64,000 bases of DNA from Piscicola geometra. Its lineage: Eukaryota > Annelida > Clitellata > Hirudinida > Piscicolidae. The position numbers and the translations under genes were made by a program. Below are positions 13,616-37,100 of this stretch, in pieces (the stretch's first letter is position 1; each line of letters opens with the position of its first letter). The stretch spans positions 451,225 to 515,224 of the forward strand of contig OX030959.1 in NCBI GenBank assembly GCA_943735955.1, read 5' to 3'. Under the pieces are notes generated by a model. That model was given only the letters and a program-made list of their open reading frames with translations. It was not told the DNA's origin and did no database searches.

Positions 13616-16600
13616 CTGGTGGGTGATCGAGTCTTTCGTTTAGTTGGATTAATAATTTTTAAGAATTGATGAAGCCAACGGTGGCTGGTGGCTAAAAAAG
13701 TCGATGGATTAAGTTTCAAACTGAATTTGAATCTTATTTGATTGATTTATTGCTTCTTCTAGAATATCATTATATAGGTTCAGTTGTTCAGACATATAAG
13801 TATTTTTCTAAGATTAAATGAAGCATCTTAGACTTATTAAGATGTTATCTTAGGACTTAAGAACAACAGATATTTAATTAATCAATCCGTTGGGTGTGTG
13901 TGTGTTTGTTTGTGTTTGTTTGTGTGTGTGTTTTTGTGTGTGTTTGTTTGAGTGTATTTGTGTATGTGGATATGTGAACAAGTGTTTGTGGGTGGTTCTT
14001 GATAAAGAAACAATTTTCTCATTAGATTTCAAACCACCTAGGAAGGATCCGAGAGAGCACTTAGAACAATGAGGTTCTGTGCATCGTGAGTAAGCGATAC
14101 CTCGACAATTACCACCCCATTCTAATCTCCCTAATGAAATTCGTAAGCCTCAGAAAGCTATTTCAGGCGTGAGTAAGACTATTGGAAATATCGATATACA
14201 TAAGAATAATCAAAGGGATCTTCGGAAACATTACAGTTGATGTGCGTAAAGTCTAATATTATCTAGGCTGTATAGAATGATGTGGTTACTTCATTCACAT
14301 TGTTTGTTTTTCTATTCAACAGCAGTTCTTATATCACAGAGCAATTGTTGCAAATACAAAGAAACGCTGATTAGATATTCAAAAAATAGAATAACAATAA
14401 CGTAGTTAGAATTAATTCAGCTTGAAAAGAAAATATTTTAATCAAAAATAAGAAGCTCTAAAGTTCGTGAAAACTCTAATCAATTGAATAGATTTTCGTG
14501 GCATCGCTTATTGATTTCATCGCGAGAAAGCCAAGTGCGCTTTATTTTTCAGTTTTAATGAAGCTTCAATGCCTCACTCTAATCTTTCTTATTCAATTCC
14601 TAATTCTCTATACCCTCTAAAGTACGTTAGATTCTGACCGTAAGATTTAGAAAAAATACCTTTTGATTGACGTAATTAAAATGCACAAATGTTTTGGTTT
14701 GTAAAAATTTTAACAAATATTCGTTTCTAAGCTTTTTTTATTATTTCGTTGAAAGTGACAATTGCTTACACGTTTTGCAGTTTTGGAGTACTCAATTTGA
14801 AACTTGGGTTATAAATTATAAGCACAAAAGCTGGTGCTCATGAGAAGGGATGTTAGCCTAATGTTATATGGGGCTTGTTGTATGGAACGCATGAAGGCTC
14901 GTGATGGTTTTTCCATTATTATAGATGTTGACTTAGATTTTGAGATATCTCTCTTTTTGAGGTGTCTTTATGGTTGTTTTAATTGGCTTTTTGTATAAAA
15001 AGTTGATGTTTGTGGATTATTCATGTATTTAATGAGCAACTTTTCGATATTTTAAACTAAATTTGTGTACGAATTATTTTCAATTTTCCATTCGTCTCTT
15101 AAAGGGCTCAAGCTCCTATCAGCACTTCAGACCTATAAGCCATTTATCGATCGTTTGAGAGCGGTGATAAGATGCTCATAAACAAATGAAAGCACCCAAG
15201 AGTTATTGGCTTCCACATTTAATTCATCATTGGAATAACAAACTAGCATAGATTTTATCTTTCAAATTATTATTTTTTCTCGATTGAATGCTATATAGGG
15301 TACCTGAGGGGATGAAGAAAAGCAAGAAGATAAAGAAGAGGTTCGACAATGAGGTCCAGACTGACATTATGCTGGTTATTAGCTTTTGTGTTTGTTAGGG
15401 CTCACAACTATTTTTATCTAAGACAAAAGCAAAGTATGTCGTAAAACTCTTGACGAAACAAGAAGTAGTTTCATGAGACATACAATTGATTTCTTCTTTT
15501 TAAAAATCGATGGTTTTGTACATCTATCCTTTACATGAATTATCGATGAAGGATTGCCATTTTAATTACCGAACCATCAATCAATATATTATTCAAAATT
15601 GATGATTTGTCAACCAACACAGGAGATTATCATTTTAGTTTTGTTTTTATTAACTTAAAATCTTAATCAAAAATATACTTTAAAATGTATTATTTCGTCC
15701 AGATAATTTCATAACTAATTATTTAGTAGAGAACAACACCATTTACTCCACACTCTGTTATATTTTCGTGCCTGTGTGTGAATGCCGATTTATATGGCCT
15801 GTCTGAACCAAAAATGAATTTCATTCAAGCATATATGTACATATTTATATGTGGAATATATATAGATATGATTTGATGTAGGTATATATATTTTTAATAC
15901 TGCTCATAGTATAAAAACTATGATGGTTATCTGTTTCTTTTTTTTACTCTTCATATCAATTTTTGAATGTCTTTTTGTGTAGTATTGTATGTTTTTTTGC
16001 TTGTTAGTCTTTGATTACTGCTGTCTGTGTGTATAACTGTATTTCTTTATAATTTTCCTATTCTTGTGATTACCTAAGACTTGAAGTGCCGCTCAAGATA
16101 CAGGGGTGACGATGGAACTGAGTGATCATGCTCAAGATCGAAGGACTAATGACTGAGAGGCCTCAAAGCGAACCATTAATTGTCAATCAAAAGGGAATGT
16201 GTCGGTCTGCCTCTAAAGTCAAAACTTTTCACATATTGTTTTTTCGTGTGATTATTCATTGCTGATTACCTTATAATGTATATTATTTAAAGATTTCAAA
16301 AGAATATTCGTGCAAGCTTGGGTCGCGTGGAGATCTATGGCTGGGTTGTTTGTTGGTTGCTATGCGCTCTTCTAACATTTGATACTTCCTAGAAAAACTA
16401 CAACGAGATCCTGTATTATTCATGAAATTATGGAAAGAAGTAAAAATTTTGAGAATGGTTCGTTATTCAGCAGACTCTTTTGTCTCTTGAGTGAGTGGCT
16501 CGCTACTTCTGTGAAGCCTTCACTCCCCAGGCGCTCTCGCATTACCCAATCCTGTTATGGAGACAAAATTATAAATAATAGTAAGAGTAAATAATAAATA

Positions 16601-19600
16601 ATCTATAAATAAACTAAAGTTTCATGAAGGTGTGGAAAAATCATTGAGATAAAAATATTTGAACAGATTTGTTTAAATCGACGCTTGTATTGAAACGGGT
16701 CTTGTCGACTTCTCTAGGAATTATCGGAAATTTTGTTGGAGAATAAAATAATTTTCACTGAATTAAAAAAAATACTTGAACCAAATTTATTGAACTTTTT
16801 TTATGTAATATTTTAATATTTCATTAAAAAATTGAGCTTATTAAAAACTTACAAACAAGATTCGATCATCCCATTGATCATTCAATGGTCACCCCCTGGG
16901 GACTTTTAAATAATTAAAAGTTTCATCTACCACTTAGATGTTTCCACTAGATGCTTTGTCTGCACAGTTGAAGCCAAAAGAAATGATGCTTTTGACTATA
17001 AAAAAAGCATAATGTTAATTTTATTACATGGAACAGATCGGATAAAATATATAAAAAGCTGGATGAATGTATTGAATGTTTTCAAAGTACAGATAAAATG
17101 TGAAACTTATTAAAAATAACTTTTGAAAAATTGTTTTCCAATCTGGTTTTCACATGCTCAGTTATTTTCAATATTGGAAGCGGGCTTGACGTCGGTCTGC
17201 AATAGCCGATACTGGCCTCGCTTGAGTGTTATTGCACAGAGGATCAATTTGCAAATTGAGTCCTCGATCCAGCGCACAAACACACAGAAAAGCAATAATG
17301 TTTCTTTTGATGCTAATGCAAATAACTTTTCAAGCACTAAACACCCAAAGCCAATAATTTCGGATTTGAGCATCTGATAAACACGAAAATAAAAACTTTG
17401 ATTAAATTTTATTTTTAAAAATCACGCGTAAATCTGAAGTTCGTTCAGCTCACAGGCAATCATATGAGAGCTTGTGAAGGCCGCAATGGTTTGCAGCGAT
17501 CCTACACACGCCAACTCCGTAGGGAACCTTTTGCAAAAAAGATAGATTAACACTTTTCGCCAAAATCCATCATAAAGAACTATAAAAAAAAGTTATTGAC
17601 TTTTTATGCATTCTGACTAATATTGGTTTTTTTAAATTCAACACCGATTTATATTTTGACATTGATAATAACCTACCCACTAACATCTTTCTTGTTTCAC
17701 TGAAAAAAAGCTCGAAAAACTAAATAAAACGCCTCTTGAAAGGTTTCAAGAAGCCAGATACTTGAGCGGTAGGCAGCGACTCAGAGGCGCCTGTGAAAGG
17801 GTTTCCGTCGAGGCGAAAGTCCGAGTAAGAGCGCCTTCTCAAGCCTTTTAGTTATTGAATTATTTTTTCCATATTTCAACTATTAAAAGCTGAACAATTG
17901 TGTGAAATTGAAAAACATTGATTATTATGAAGTTTTAAAGTTATTTTAGAAACTTCGTTGTGCGAATGAAAAATTGTATGGCAGTAAAAGTCGGTTGATT
18001 GAAATCTAATTATTTTGGATGCATGGGCTTTGAATAATTATTGTGCAAACGAATTGAAATTAATTCTTTCCAAAATATAACTAGTTATTATTAAGATAGC
18101 AGAATTTGATTTAAAAAAATAAAACAAATAGTTAGTAAATCGATAGGACGAAATATTTCATTCTACCTTAAACTTATTGATAAAAAAATGTTTATAATAA
18201 AAAATTTAAATATTTTCAAGTTTTTAACGTTGTTTATTAAAAAAAAAATCTATTTTTTTATGAGTTGGGTAACTGTATCCATAAAATTTCTCGTTTACCC
18301 GTTGTCATTCCTGCGAATGGCATTTATAAGTAACTTATATGTGTTTTTCTTGTTAAACATGAGCTATTTAATACATACTTTATAAAAATGTATAGTAACT
18401 AAATATCATGTGAGAAAAGGCATTGAAAAATAAAAATTATGGTTGGTATGTTATACTAGATTTTTGGAGCATGCGTGGAATAATCATCACGAACCAGGGC
18501 CGTTATTGATTTTGCACTAGCCGATACAGCTCCGAGTATAAAGCTATTGTTTGGCGTTTTCCTTTATTCTTGAAATTAATGCAATTTGCTCATTTGATTT
18601 TTTCACTTTTATTTTCGTTCCTGCCGAGTCCATGGTGCAAGTTCCATCCCTTCATTGTTTTGTTTGGAAAGTGAAAAACAATCGCTTTTCTTGCAATATC
18701 TCCAAGCTTATATACACTGAAATTCACTTCCAAATACTTCTCTTCAATGTTTTAGAATGAAATTTTCACGGAAGACACACTAGCATTTCTTATCAGCACA
18801 CCAGCTCACCACTGTTAACATCAAAGAATAAAACAGTTATTCATGTTTGTATTTAAGTGATTATGGAAACCATGAATGTTTTTTTAATTTTTACTCAAGT
18901 ATAAAATACATAAACAAACATACAAACACTTAAAAACACACACAAACATGTTTAAACATACAAACACAAGCGCACACACACACACACAAGTACACGAGTT
19001 TTCAATATATATAGGAAGCAGTTGCAGGCCAGACAGGCTGATTTGTTTGCTCCATCCACTCAAGTTAGTTGTTCAAACTCTTCAATATTTTAACATCTAT
19101 TTATTAATTATCGAAATTAATTTCTTCAAGTAATAGACGAAATGTTAAAAATAAAGATTTAAGGTTTTAAGGTTTATATAATTTGTAATAGCCAAACGTG
19201 ACTTTTGGCCTCATGAATTTAAGGACACCCTTATTATGTCTTAATTAAAGCCTTCTGTTCTACTCTAAAACATTCATTAAAATCATTTTCAAAGTAAAAA
19301 ATATTTTAAAACTTGTTGTACAAGTATTCCCAATAATTGTTTAAATATTCTGAATAATAAGAATACAAATAATTGAATTAATGAAACGTTGATACTGTTG
19401 AGTCGTCTTATCAGACTATAAAGCAACCCTTTCGTCAGTTTGGCTCTTTGATCGTTTTCAAGATCTCAAACTAACACTCCTTTACCAATAAACTTACTTT
19501 TCATCATTCAGAATTCGAAATAAGTTTAAAGACATAAATCAAACCTTCTTCATAGTTTATTTTTGTTTTCAATCAGCATTCATTAAATTCAAGGTGAAGC

Positions 19601-19779
19601 ATAAATTCTATAATATACTTTTCAGATTCTGGTTTCGGAGTCTAAAGATCAGTTTGCTAAAAAGGCGTATTACAGTTTCTGAACTTCACAAACGAGTACC
19701 TTTGAGACCATTCTGTCTGTAGTAGGCAAAACCTTAAGTTATCGTTACAAAGATTCAAAGAAAAACGGATTTTCAAAAA
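13616..19779. other. Stretch between the robo Ig1 exon and the three-Ig gene
   Basis: The start of this stretch is the intron upstream of robo Ig1 (acceptor ag at 13617-13616 on the minus strand), which enters the exon in phase 1. A robo signal-peptide exon was sought on the minus strand and not recognised. A TG/TTTG-rich microsatellite lies near 13890-13980. A less AT-rich island at 17424-17850 is listed separately. The rest is AT-rich with nothing recognised. Confidence 0.5.
17762..17844 (-). CDS. Possible exon with a leucine-rich-repeat-like segment (weak)
   Basis: On the minus strand a candidate exon is bounded by an AG acceptor (17846-17845) and a GTATCT donor (17761-17756). It enters in phase 1 and leaves in phase 0. 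Its peptide includes YSDFRLDGNPFTGASESLP, which resembles the L..L.L.GNPF pattern ending a leucine-rich repeat. Another open piece lies at about 17424-17530 on the same strand with FPTELACVGSLQTIAAF, but the two do not join in one frame without an extra assumption. Both sit in an island richer in G+C than its neighbours. This may be chance; no gene could be assembled around it. Confidence 0.2.
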
Positions 19780-29773
<9,994 letters not shown>

Positions 29774-32700
29774 GGCCGTCTCCTACCTTCCACCCTTCAG
29801 TTAATTTAGTGTTGTCGTCGTCAACGTTGTTGTTGTTGTTGTTGATTAACGATAATAACATGCTAACAACTACTGAATGTGGTAACACTTAACATTTTAT
29901 GGCTTATTAATTAAATATTTTAACTAAAAATATATTAAATATGTTTCACCAAATTTTTAGTATTGTTTTTCATTATGAATAATATAAATATTTCTGTATT
30001 TTCATTGTGTTCTGAATTCTTAGATACCATCGTCTCTTGCCTTCTCTTCTGATTCTATTTATTAACTATTCATCTCGAAACTTGTTTTAGCATAGGAAAA
30101 CTCATTATTTATTCATTGAGCAAGCATAAACATTCTTCGACTATTCATTAACCCTATTTAAAGTTCTATATAAGTAGGGAAGTAAGTTAATGTGTCAAAC
30201 TTGTTAATATTCAAAAGTAACTTTTTAAATGGTTGTTTCAGAGTAAATTGTGAATTAAAAGGTAAATTTCTGGTCTATGCACTGTATTTTGTGACTTTTT
30301 CTGTCCATCTTCACATTTTAGTCGCTTTCAGTGGAATCTGTCGTCTTCACTCGGTTCATCTCAAATCGCTCACGAGTTTTCACCGTTTGAATCCCGTTAA
30401 ACACTATAAATATTTATAATTTCTTAGAAATAATTAAAGTTAACTATGAGTAATCAAAATGAACATGTCGATATTCAATACAATACATTAGTTCACATTG
30501 CCAATGTGTCATCAAAGACATGCGTGTGCTTGCTGTGTGGCATTGAACATTTCGAATACGTAACATGGACGTGAGTCATGACTTGGCTGATGTTGCTTCG
30601 GATACATTTTCTTTCTTTCCTCAATTTTCCACAAACTCTCAGTAAAGTCTCGCAAATGCATTCAGCAAGCTTCCAAGTTACTGCCTCCATACGCTTGCCT
30701 AGGTGTAGCACACCTCTTGTGGTGCTGGAATGATGTGCATTGTGTGCAGTGAAATATAGTCTATTTCAGTATTCAGTGAATAGTCTCACAGTCATGCCTC
30801 TATCTTATTGAAACTGTTCTAACATTCAAACTAAGCTCTTACCGCCTCAACCATTTCACTGACACTATAAAACTTATTTTTATTTTTTTAAATTTTAAAG
30901 CCTTCAAAAGTATGCATTATAAAATTTCAAAGTAGAACTAATAAACGATCTATTTTAATAATCTATCGATGTAGTCCAACTCTGTCTTGTGAGCTTTATC
31001 TCCCGTGGCATCAGAATCAATACTCTGTCACACAAGATGGATTTTGAGACCTTTTAGTTCCTCACATCACCGTTCTTTTTCTCCTATTTTTCTTGTATTT
31101 TTCTCTACCAACTCAATATTAGTCCCTCTAATAAATTGTGCTTTTTAATTAAATTAAATTTATTTTAAAGCCTCTAGTTCTAATATTCATCTCCAATAAA
31201 TTTTAAAAATACTTTATGTAATTGCTTGTGGGGCTTATTGTTACAAGGATAATAGTGCTTGGTTAGCTGTCAGCGTTGTTTATTTAAGAAAGAATTTATT
31301 TCTTCTTTAAAATATTCGCTAATAAACTGATAATTTGTTTATCAATAGTTTATTTTTGAACACAAAAATACAATACAGACTACTGAATCCTGGTTCCTAG
31401 CGCTTCTCATAGATGAATTTGATCTATTTTACTTTTTTATGGTTTTGGGTTCAATTATTCTTTCTAATTTGCTCATGTCACGCAGTCAGACACCATCCTC
31501 AAATTGATGCCAAAATTTAAGCTATGCAACTATTTAGGGGTGATTCTGCTCCAAGCGGTTCAAACACCTCCATGCAAACTCTGCATCTTTCTATCCGTGC
31601 ACCAACGTCACACACGTGCAAGGGATTAATATGCACATCAATAACCCCATGCAGGCAACAACTCCCTTAGGCATCCATCACTCTTGGTGTACGCTTTATA
31701 AATTGGAAATGGGAAAGCATGTTTGATAACACATTTTATGAGCCACATATTCACTATCTTCTGCTTGTGCCTATTAGCGGTCTAAGACTTTTTCTACTAC
31801 CTACTTTGGGTGTATAATTAGATTGATAAAAAATAATTTCATAGTTTTCTATTTTTATTAATTTTGTAAATTTTAATTATTAAAATTTATTCTGTCTTTT
31901 GCTTATAGCTTTTCTCGATGATGAGGCTTCACCATTTACTTCTTGTACTCGCCAGAGAACTATCCTTCCAGAACGTAGTTTTGTCGCCCTAGTGTGACTG
32001 CTTGCTGTGGTTGAGGCGTTTGAACTTTAATTTTTTTTAAACAAATAATTTTTAAATAATTGTTAATTAAATTCGTTACTCGATGTTTCACCTTCTTTAT
32101 TGTTAGCCAGTCAAATTCCCACATTTGTTATTCGATTTGTCACAATTATAACTGTTGTTATTTAGTAAAAAAAATTGTTAGTTTTTTGTTAAGTGCCACC
32201 GAAAATAGTGCTGTATAATTTTGATAATATATTTTTAAACCATTAATAGTTTTTTACATTTTACAATCTTCATTACGTTTCATTATCGTGTAAATTACAA
32301 TTTTTTCATTCATCCACCTTTGATGTCACTCTTTCGTAATTAGTGAACATGATTTATGGCTTCGTGAAGATCTTATTAAGTGAAATACATTTAAAACAAA
32401 ACCAACGTGTGTAAAGATTTTAGTCTATCATCAACTAGTTTAATGAATGAAAAGAGATAATAAAAATAGGATTTGATAAATAATTATAATAAATAAATTG
32501 ACTTTTGTTAAGTTATTTTTTTGAAAAAGATTAAATTTTTAAATCTCTGTTAAAAAGTAGAAACAACCACATCATCTGGTGCTTTCTTCAATTCAAAAGA
32601 ACTGAAACCTAGATTTTTAAGATTCTTTAAAAATTCACACTAGCTTATGATGGGCCCCAGACCTGTTTTGAGATCTCTGACACACAACACGCACGCACAC

Positions 32701-34185
32701 ACACATTCATACACACAAACACTCCCACACGCAAACACACAAATATCTTAGTCCCTCTTGGGTTTGCCATAACCCGTTCTGAATCTAGTTCAGGCGTGTG
32801 ATTAATGAGAGGCTGTATGTCTGCGTGAGTAGAAAGGCGTTTGTTATGCACACTCATTTAATCTCTTCCTTCTAATAGCAAACTGCGTTTTTTTATAGAA
32901 GGATCGTCAGGAGGATAGATTCAATGTGATGAAGTGCTTCCAAGTAAAACACACTGCAAAATGTGAAGGCACCTGCTGATGGATCACCATGCCATGGAGA
33001 GTAATCGTGTACCAAGCACCCAGACCGCTTGATGAGGAACAGAGTCGGCTATAATGCATAATTTATTCTTCGCCTAATACTTCCCGCTATATATCATTAG
33101 ATTTTAAATGATTAAACAAGACCTGGTGTCTCTAAATCACTTTTCTGGAGACTTTCACTTGAAGCATTTCAAGACGCCTCAAAAAAACTCAAGTCGAGTT
33201 GATGCTGTAGCCTCTTTGGAACTCTGGCTGATTAGAAACAGAAATAACTATGAAAAAAAATAGTAAAAACTGAATTCCTTTTGACTCAGAAAAAATAGAA
33301 AAATTTAAAATACGTAAGATATCAAAAAGTTCTGACATTTCAAAAAATATCATTTCTCAAACATCCGAAAACAAAGATATTTTTCAACCGATTTTTGTTA
33401 GCTGCCAAAGGCATCGAGTTTTTAAATATACCCTTAAACAAATGATTCTTTAAGGGCACAAAAAAACTAATTTTTCGTAAAATTATGTGCTTTTATAAGC
33501 AATAGCCCAAGACTGGCATTTTATGCTACTAATCCTAGAACTAGCTTGGTGCACCTCTTTTGAGCACCTTAACAGACAAAACAGTACTTTTCATTCAAAC
33601 AAGAAACAAAAAAACAAGTTTTGTGTTGATTCTTTGACTCAAACTTTTTAGATCTGGAACATATTAACGGTAATAATAGAATGAAAAATTCCAAACCATA
33701 ATGAAAATAAATTCCAAACCATAATGAAAAGAACTTACAAACAAGAAAAATTCTAGAGATTTCAATGTATGGCAAGCCATCATTATAATCTGAGCACCTA
33801 ATCATCCAAGCAGTTAGAAGATAAATTAAGCGTATAATGTACACAATTGAAATACACACATACAAAGATGTATATATATACAAAAAGTATAATGATACAA
33901 AAGTAATTAATTAAATCAAATAATAAATAAAAAAAATAAATTTCTTGGCGTTCGCAGATGTAAGTGGAAATCCAGAAATATCCATTCAGAGTTGGTATCA
34001 TTGCGGCTTCAGAGAAGTAATGAAATAGTAATATATAAAAATTGCGATGAATCTTGAATAATTTAGATAGGGGATCTAGAAACACAAGATGGAAAATAAG
34101 GATATTTTGAATTAATAATAGGTCAGGCGGCAAATAAGTTAAGATACCCAGCCAATAAATACAAGCACTGATGCGATGGAGGTGC
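29774..34185. other. Intergenic stretch between the three-Ig and PDI genes
   Basis: The two genes converge here, so this stretch should hold both 3' UTRs. It has a CA-rich segment near 32690-32740 and otherwise AT-rich DNA. No open frame with family signature was found. An Arg-rich minus frame near 34190-34262 is only an off-frame reading of the last PDI exon. Confidence 0.65.
29910..29915 (+). promoter_or_regulatory. Possible polyadenylation signal (ATTAAA) of the three-Ig gene
   Basis: ATTAAA lies 137 nt after the stop codon. No AATAAA is closer. In such AT-rich DNA the match alone is weak. Confidence 0.25.
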
Positions 34186-37100
34186 TTATAGCTCGTCCTT
34201 GCCCTCCGCTGTCGCCTCGTCTGCCTCCTCCGCTGCCTCTGGAGCCTCCTCCGCCTCTTCAAAGTCCTGTCGCGTCATCATCATAGTCATTGTATTTTTA
34301 AATAAAACACTTTTTTTGAATACTGAATTATAAATAATCCCTCAAGCAGCAAGCAGTTGCACACACACACACACAGAAACACACAAACAAACGCACCTGT
34401 TCTTCAGCCTCAGTCTCCTGCTGCTTGCCTCCACTCTCGAGGAACTTGACCAACGAGGCGAGGTCACGACCTCCGGTGTAGTCGACCACCTCGTCGGAGT
34501 CCTTGGGGAAGTACTTGAGGGTCGGGAAGCCCTGGATCTTGATGTCTTCCACTTCGTTCGTCGTCGAGTCCATCTTCGCGACCACAATGTCCTCTTGGTC
34601 CTTGAACTTCTCGGCCAGTTCGTCCCAGATGGGAGCAAGTTGTTTGCAGTGACCGCACCACGGCGCATAGAACTCAACAAAGACTCCCTTGCTTTTGTCC
34701 TTGGCCACCTGGTGGAAGTTCTTGCCGACGAGCACCTTGACCGGCTTGCTGTCCCAGTCCTCGGGCACCTCTTCACTGTTCAAGTGCGGCTTCCTCTTCT
34801 TCGAGAGCACCTCCTCAGTGAACGTCCTCACCAGTGCCTCAGTAATCTCGTCTGAGTCCGGCTTGAACTTCTGCATGCCCTCGTCTTCGAGCACGATGAA
34901 CCTGTACGTGGGACACTCCTCTGGCTTGATGTTGAAGAACTCCAGAATGCGTAGGTTCTCTGCCTCGTCGATGTTGATGTAGATGAAGAGCACCTTGCCC
35001 TTGAAGTCTTCTGCCACCTTCCTGTACTCCTTCAACGTCGCCTCAAACTTCTCGTCCTTCTTCGAAATGAAGAGCAGGTTGTGGCTCTTGATTTCTCCTC
35101 CAAACACCTTCGGGGCAGCTTCTTGTGTGAACTCGATCACGAGGGGCAGACGATTCTCGACGATGAATGACTTGAGCGACTCCTTCGTCATGTCAGCTGC
35201 CTTCACATCCACCCTGCCACTGTCAAACTGCAAGGTGGACGCCATTACAATTCCTCCATAACTTGATACAACAACATAACTTCATACAACAACATAACTT
35301 CATACAACAACATAACTTTATTCAACAACATAACTTCATACAACAACATAACTTCATACAGCAGCATAACTTCATACAACAACATAACTTTATACAACAA
35401 CATAACTTTATACAACAACATAACTTTATACAACAACATAACTTCATACAACAACATAACTTTATGCAACAACATAACTTCATACAACAACATAACTTTA
35501 TACATTAACATAACTTCATACAACAACATAACTTCATACAACAACATAACTTCATAAAACAACATAACTTCATACAACAACATAACTTTATACAACAACA
35601 TAACTTCATACAACAACATAACTTTATGCAACAACATAACTTCATACAACAACATAACTTTATACATTAACATAACTTCATACAACAACATAACTTCATA
35701 CAACAACATAACTTCATACAACAACATAACTTCATACAACAACATAACTTCATAAAACAACATAACTTTATACAACAACATAACTTCATACAACATAACT
35801 TCATACAACAACATAACTTCATACAACAACATAACTTTATACAACAACATAACTTTATACAACAACATAACTTCATACAACAACATAACTTTATGCAACA
35901 ACATAACTTCATACAACAACATAACTTTATGCAACAACATAACTTCATACAACAACATAACTTCATACAACAACATAACTTCATACAACAACATAACTTC
36001 ATACAACAACATAACTTCATACAACAACATAACTTCATACAACAACATAACTTCATACAACAACATAACTTCATACAACAACATAACTTCATAAAACAAC
36101 ATAACTTTATACAACAACATAACTTCATACAACATAACTTCATACAACATAACTTCATACAACAACATAACTTCATACAACAACATAACTTCATACACAA
36201 CATAACTTCATACACAACATAACTTCATACAACAACATAACTTCATACAACAACATAACTTCATACAACAACATAACTTCATACAACAACATAACTTCAT
36301 ACAACAACATAACTTCATACAACAACATAACTTCATACAACATAACTTCATACAACATAACTTCATACAACAACATAACTTCATACAAAAACATAACTTC
36401 ATACAACAACATAACTTCATACAACAACATAACTTCATACAACAACATAACTTCATACAACAACATAACTTCATACAACAACATAACTTCATACAACATA
36501 ACTTCATACAACAACATAACTTCATACAACAACATAACTTCATACAACAACATAACTTCATACAACAACATAACTTCATACAACAACATAACTTCATACA
36601 ACAACATAACTTCATACAACAACATAACTTCATACAACAACATAACTTCATACAACAACATAACTTCATACAACAACATAACTTCATACAACAACATAAC
36701 TTCATACAACAACATAACTTCATACAACAACATAACTTCATACAACAACATAACTTCATACAACAACATAACTTCATACAACATAACTTCATACAACAAC
36801 ATAACTTCATACAACAACATAACTTCATACAACAACATAACTTCATACAACAACATAACTTCATACAACAACATAACTTCATACAACATAACTTCATACA
36901 ACAACATAACTTCATACAACAACATAACTTCATACAACAACATAACTTCATACAACAACATAACTTCATAAAACAACATAACTTCATACAACATAACTTC
37001 ATACAACAACATAACTTCATACAACAACATAACTTCATACAACAACATAACTTCATACACAACATAACTTCATACAACAACATAACTTCATACAACAACA

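Noticed and set aside
19417..19440. TATAAA followed by TCAGTT upstream of the three-Ig gene
   Set aside because: The spacing (about 20 bp) is too short for a TATA-Inr pair and the start codon is about 340 nt away. In AT-rich DNA this is weak.
33798..34262. Arg-rich 154-codon open frame on the minus strand
   Set aside because: Its start overlaps the last PDI exon in another frame, and the remainder is AT-rich intergenic DNA.
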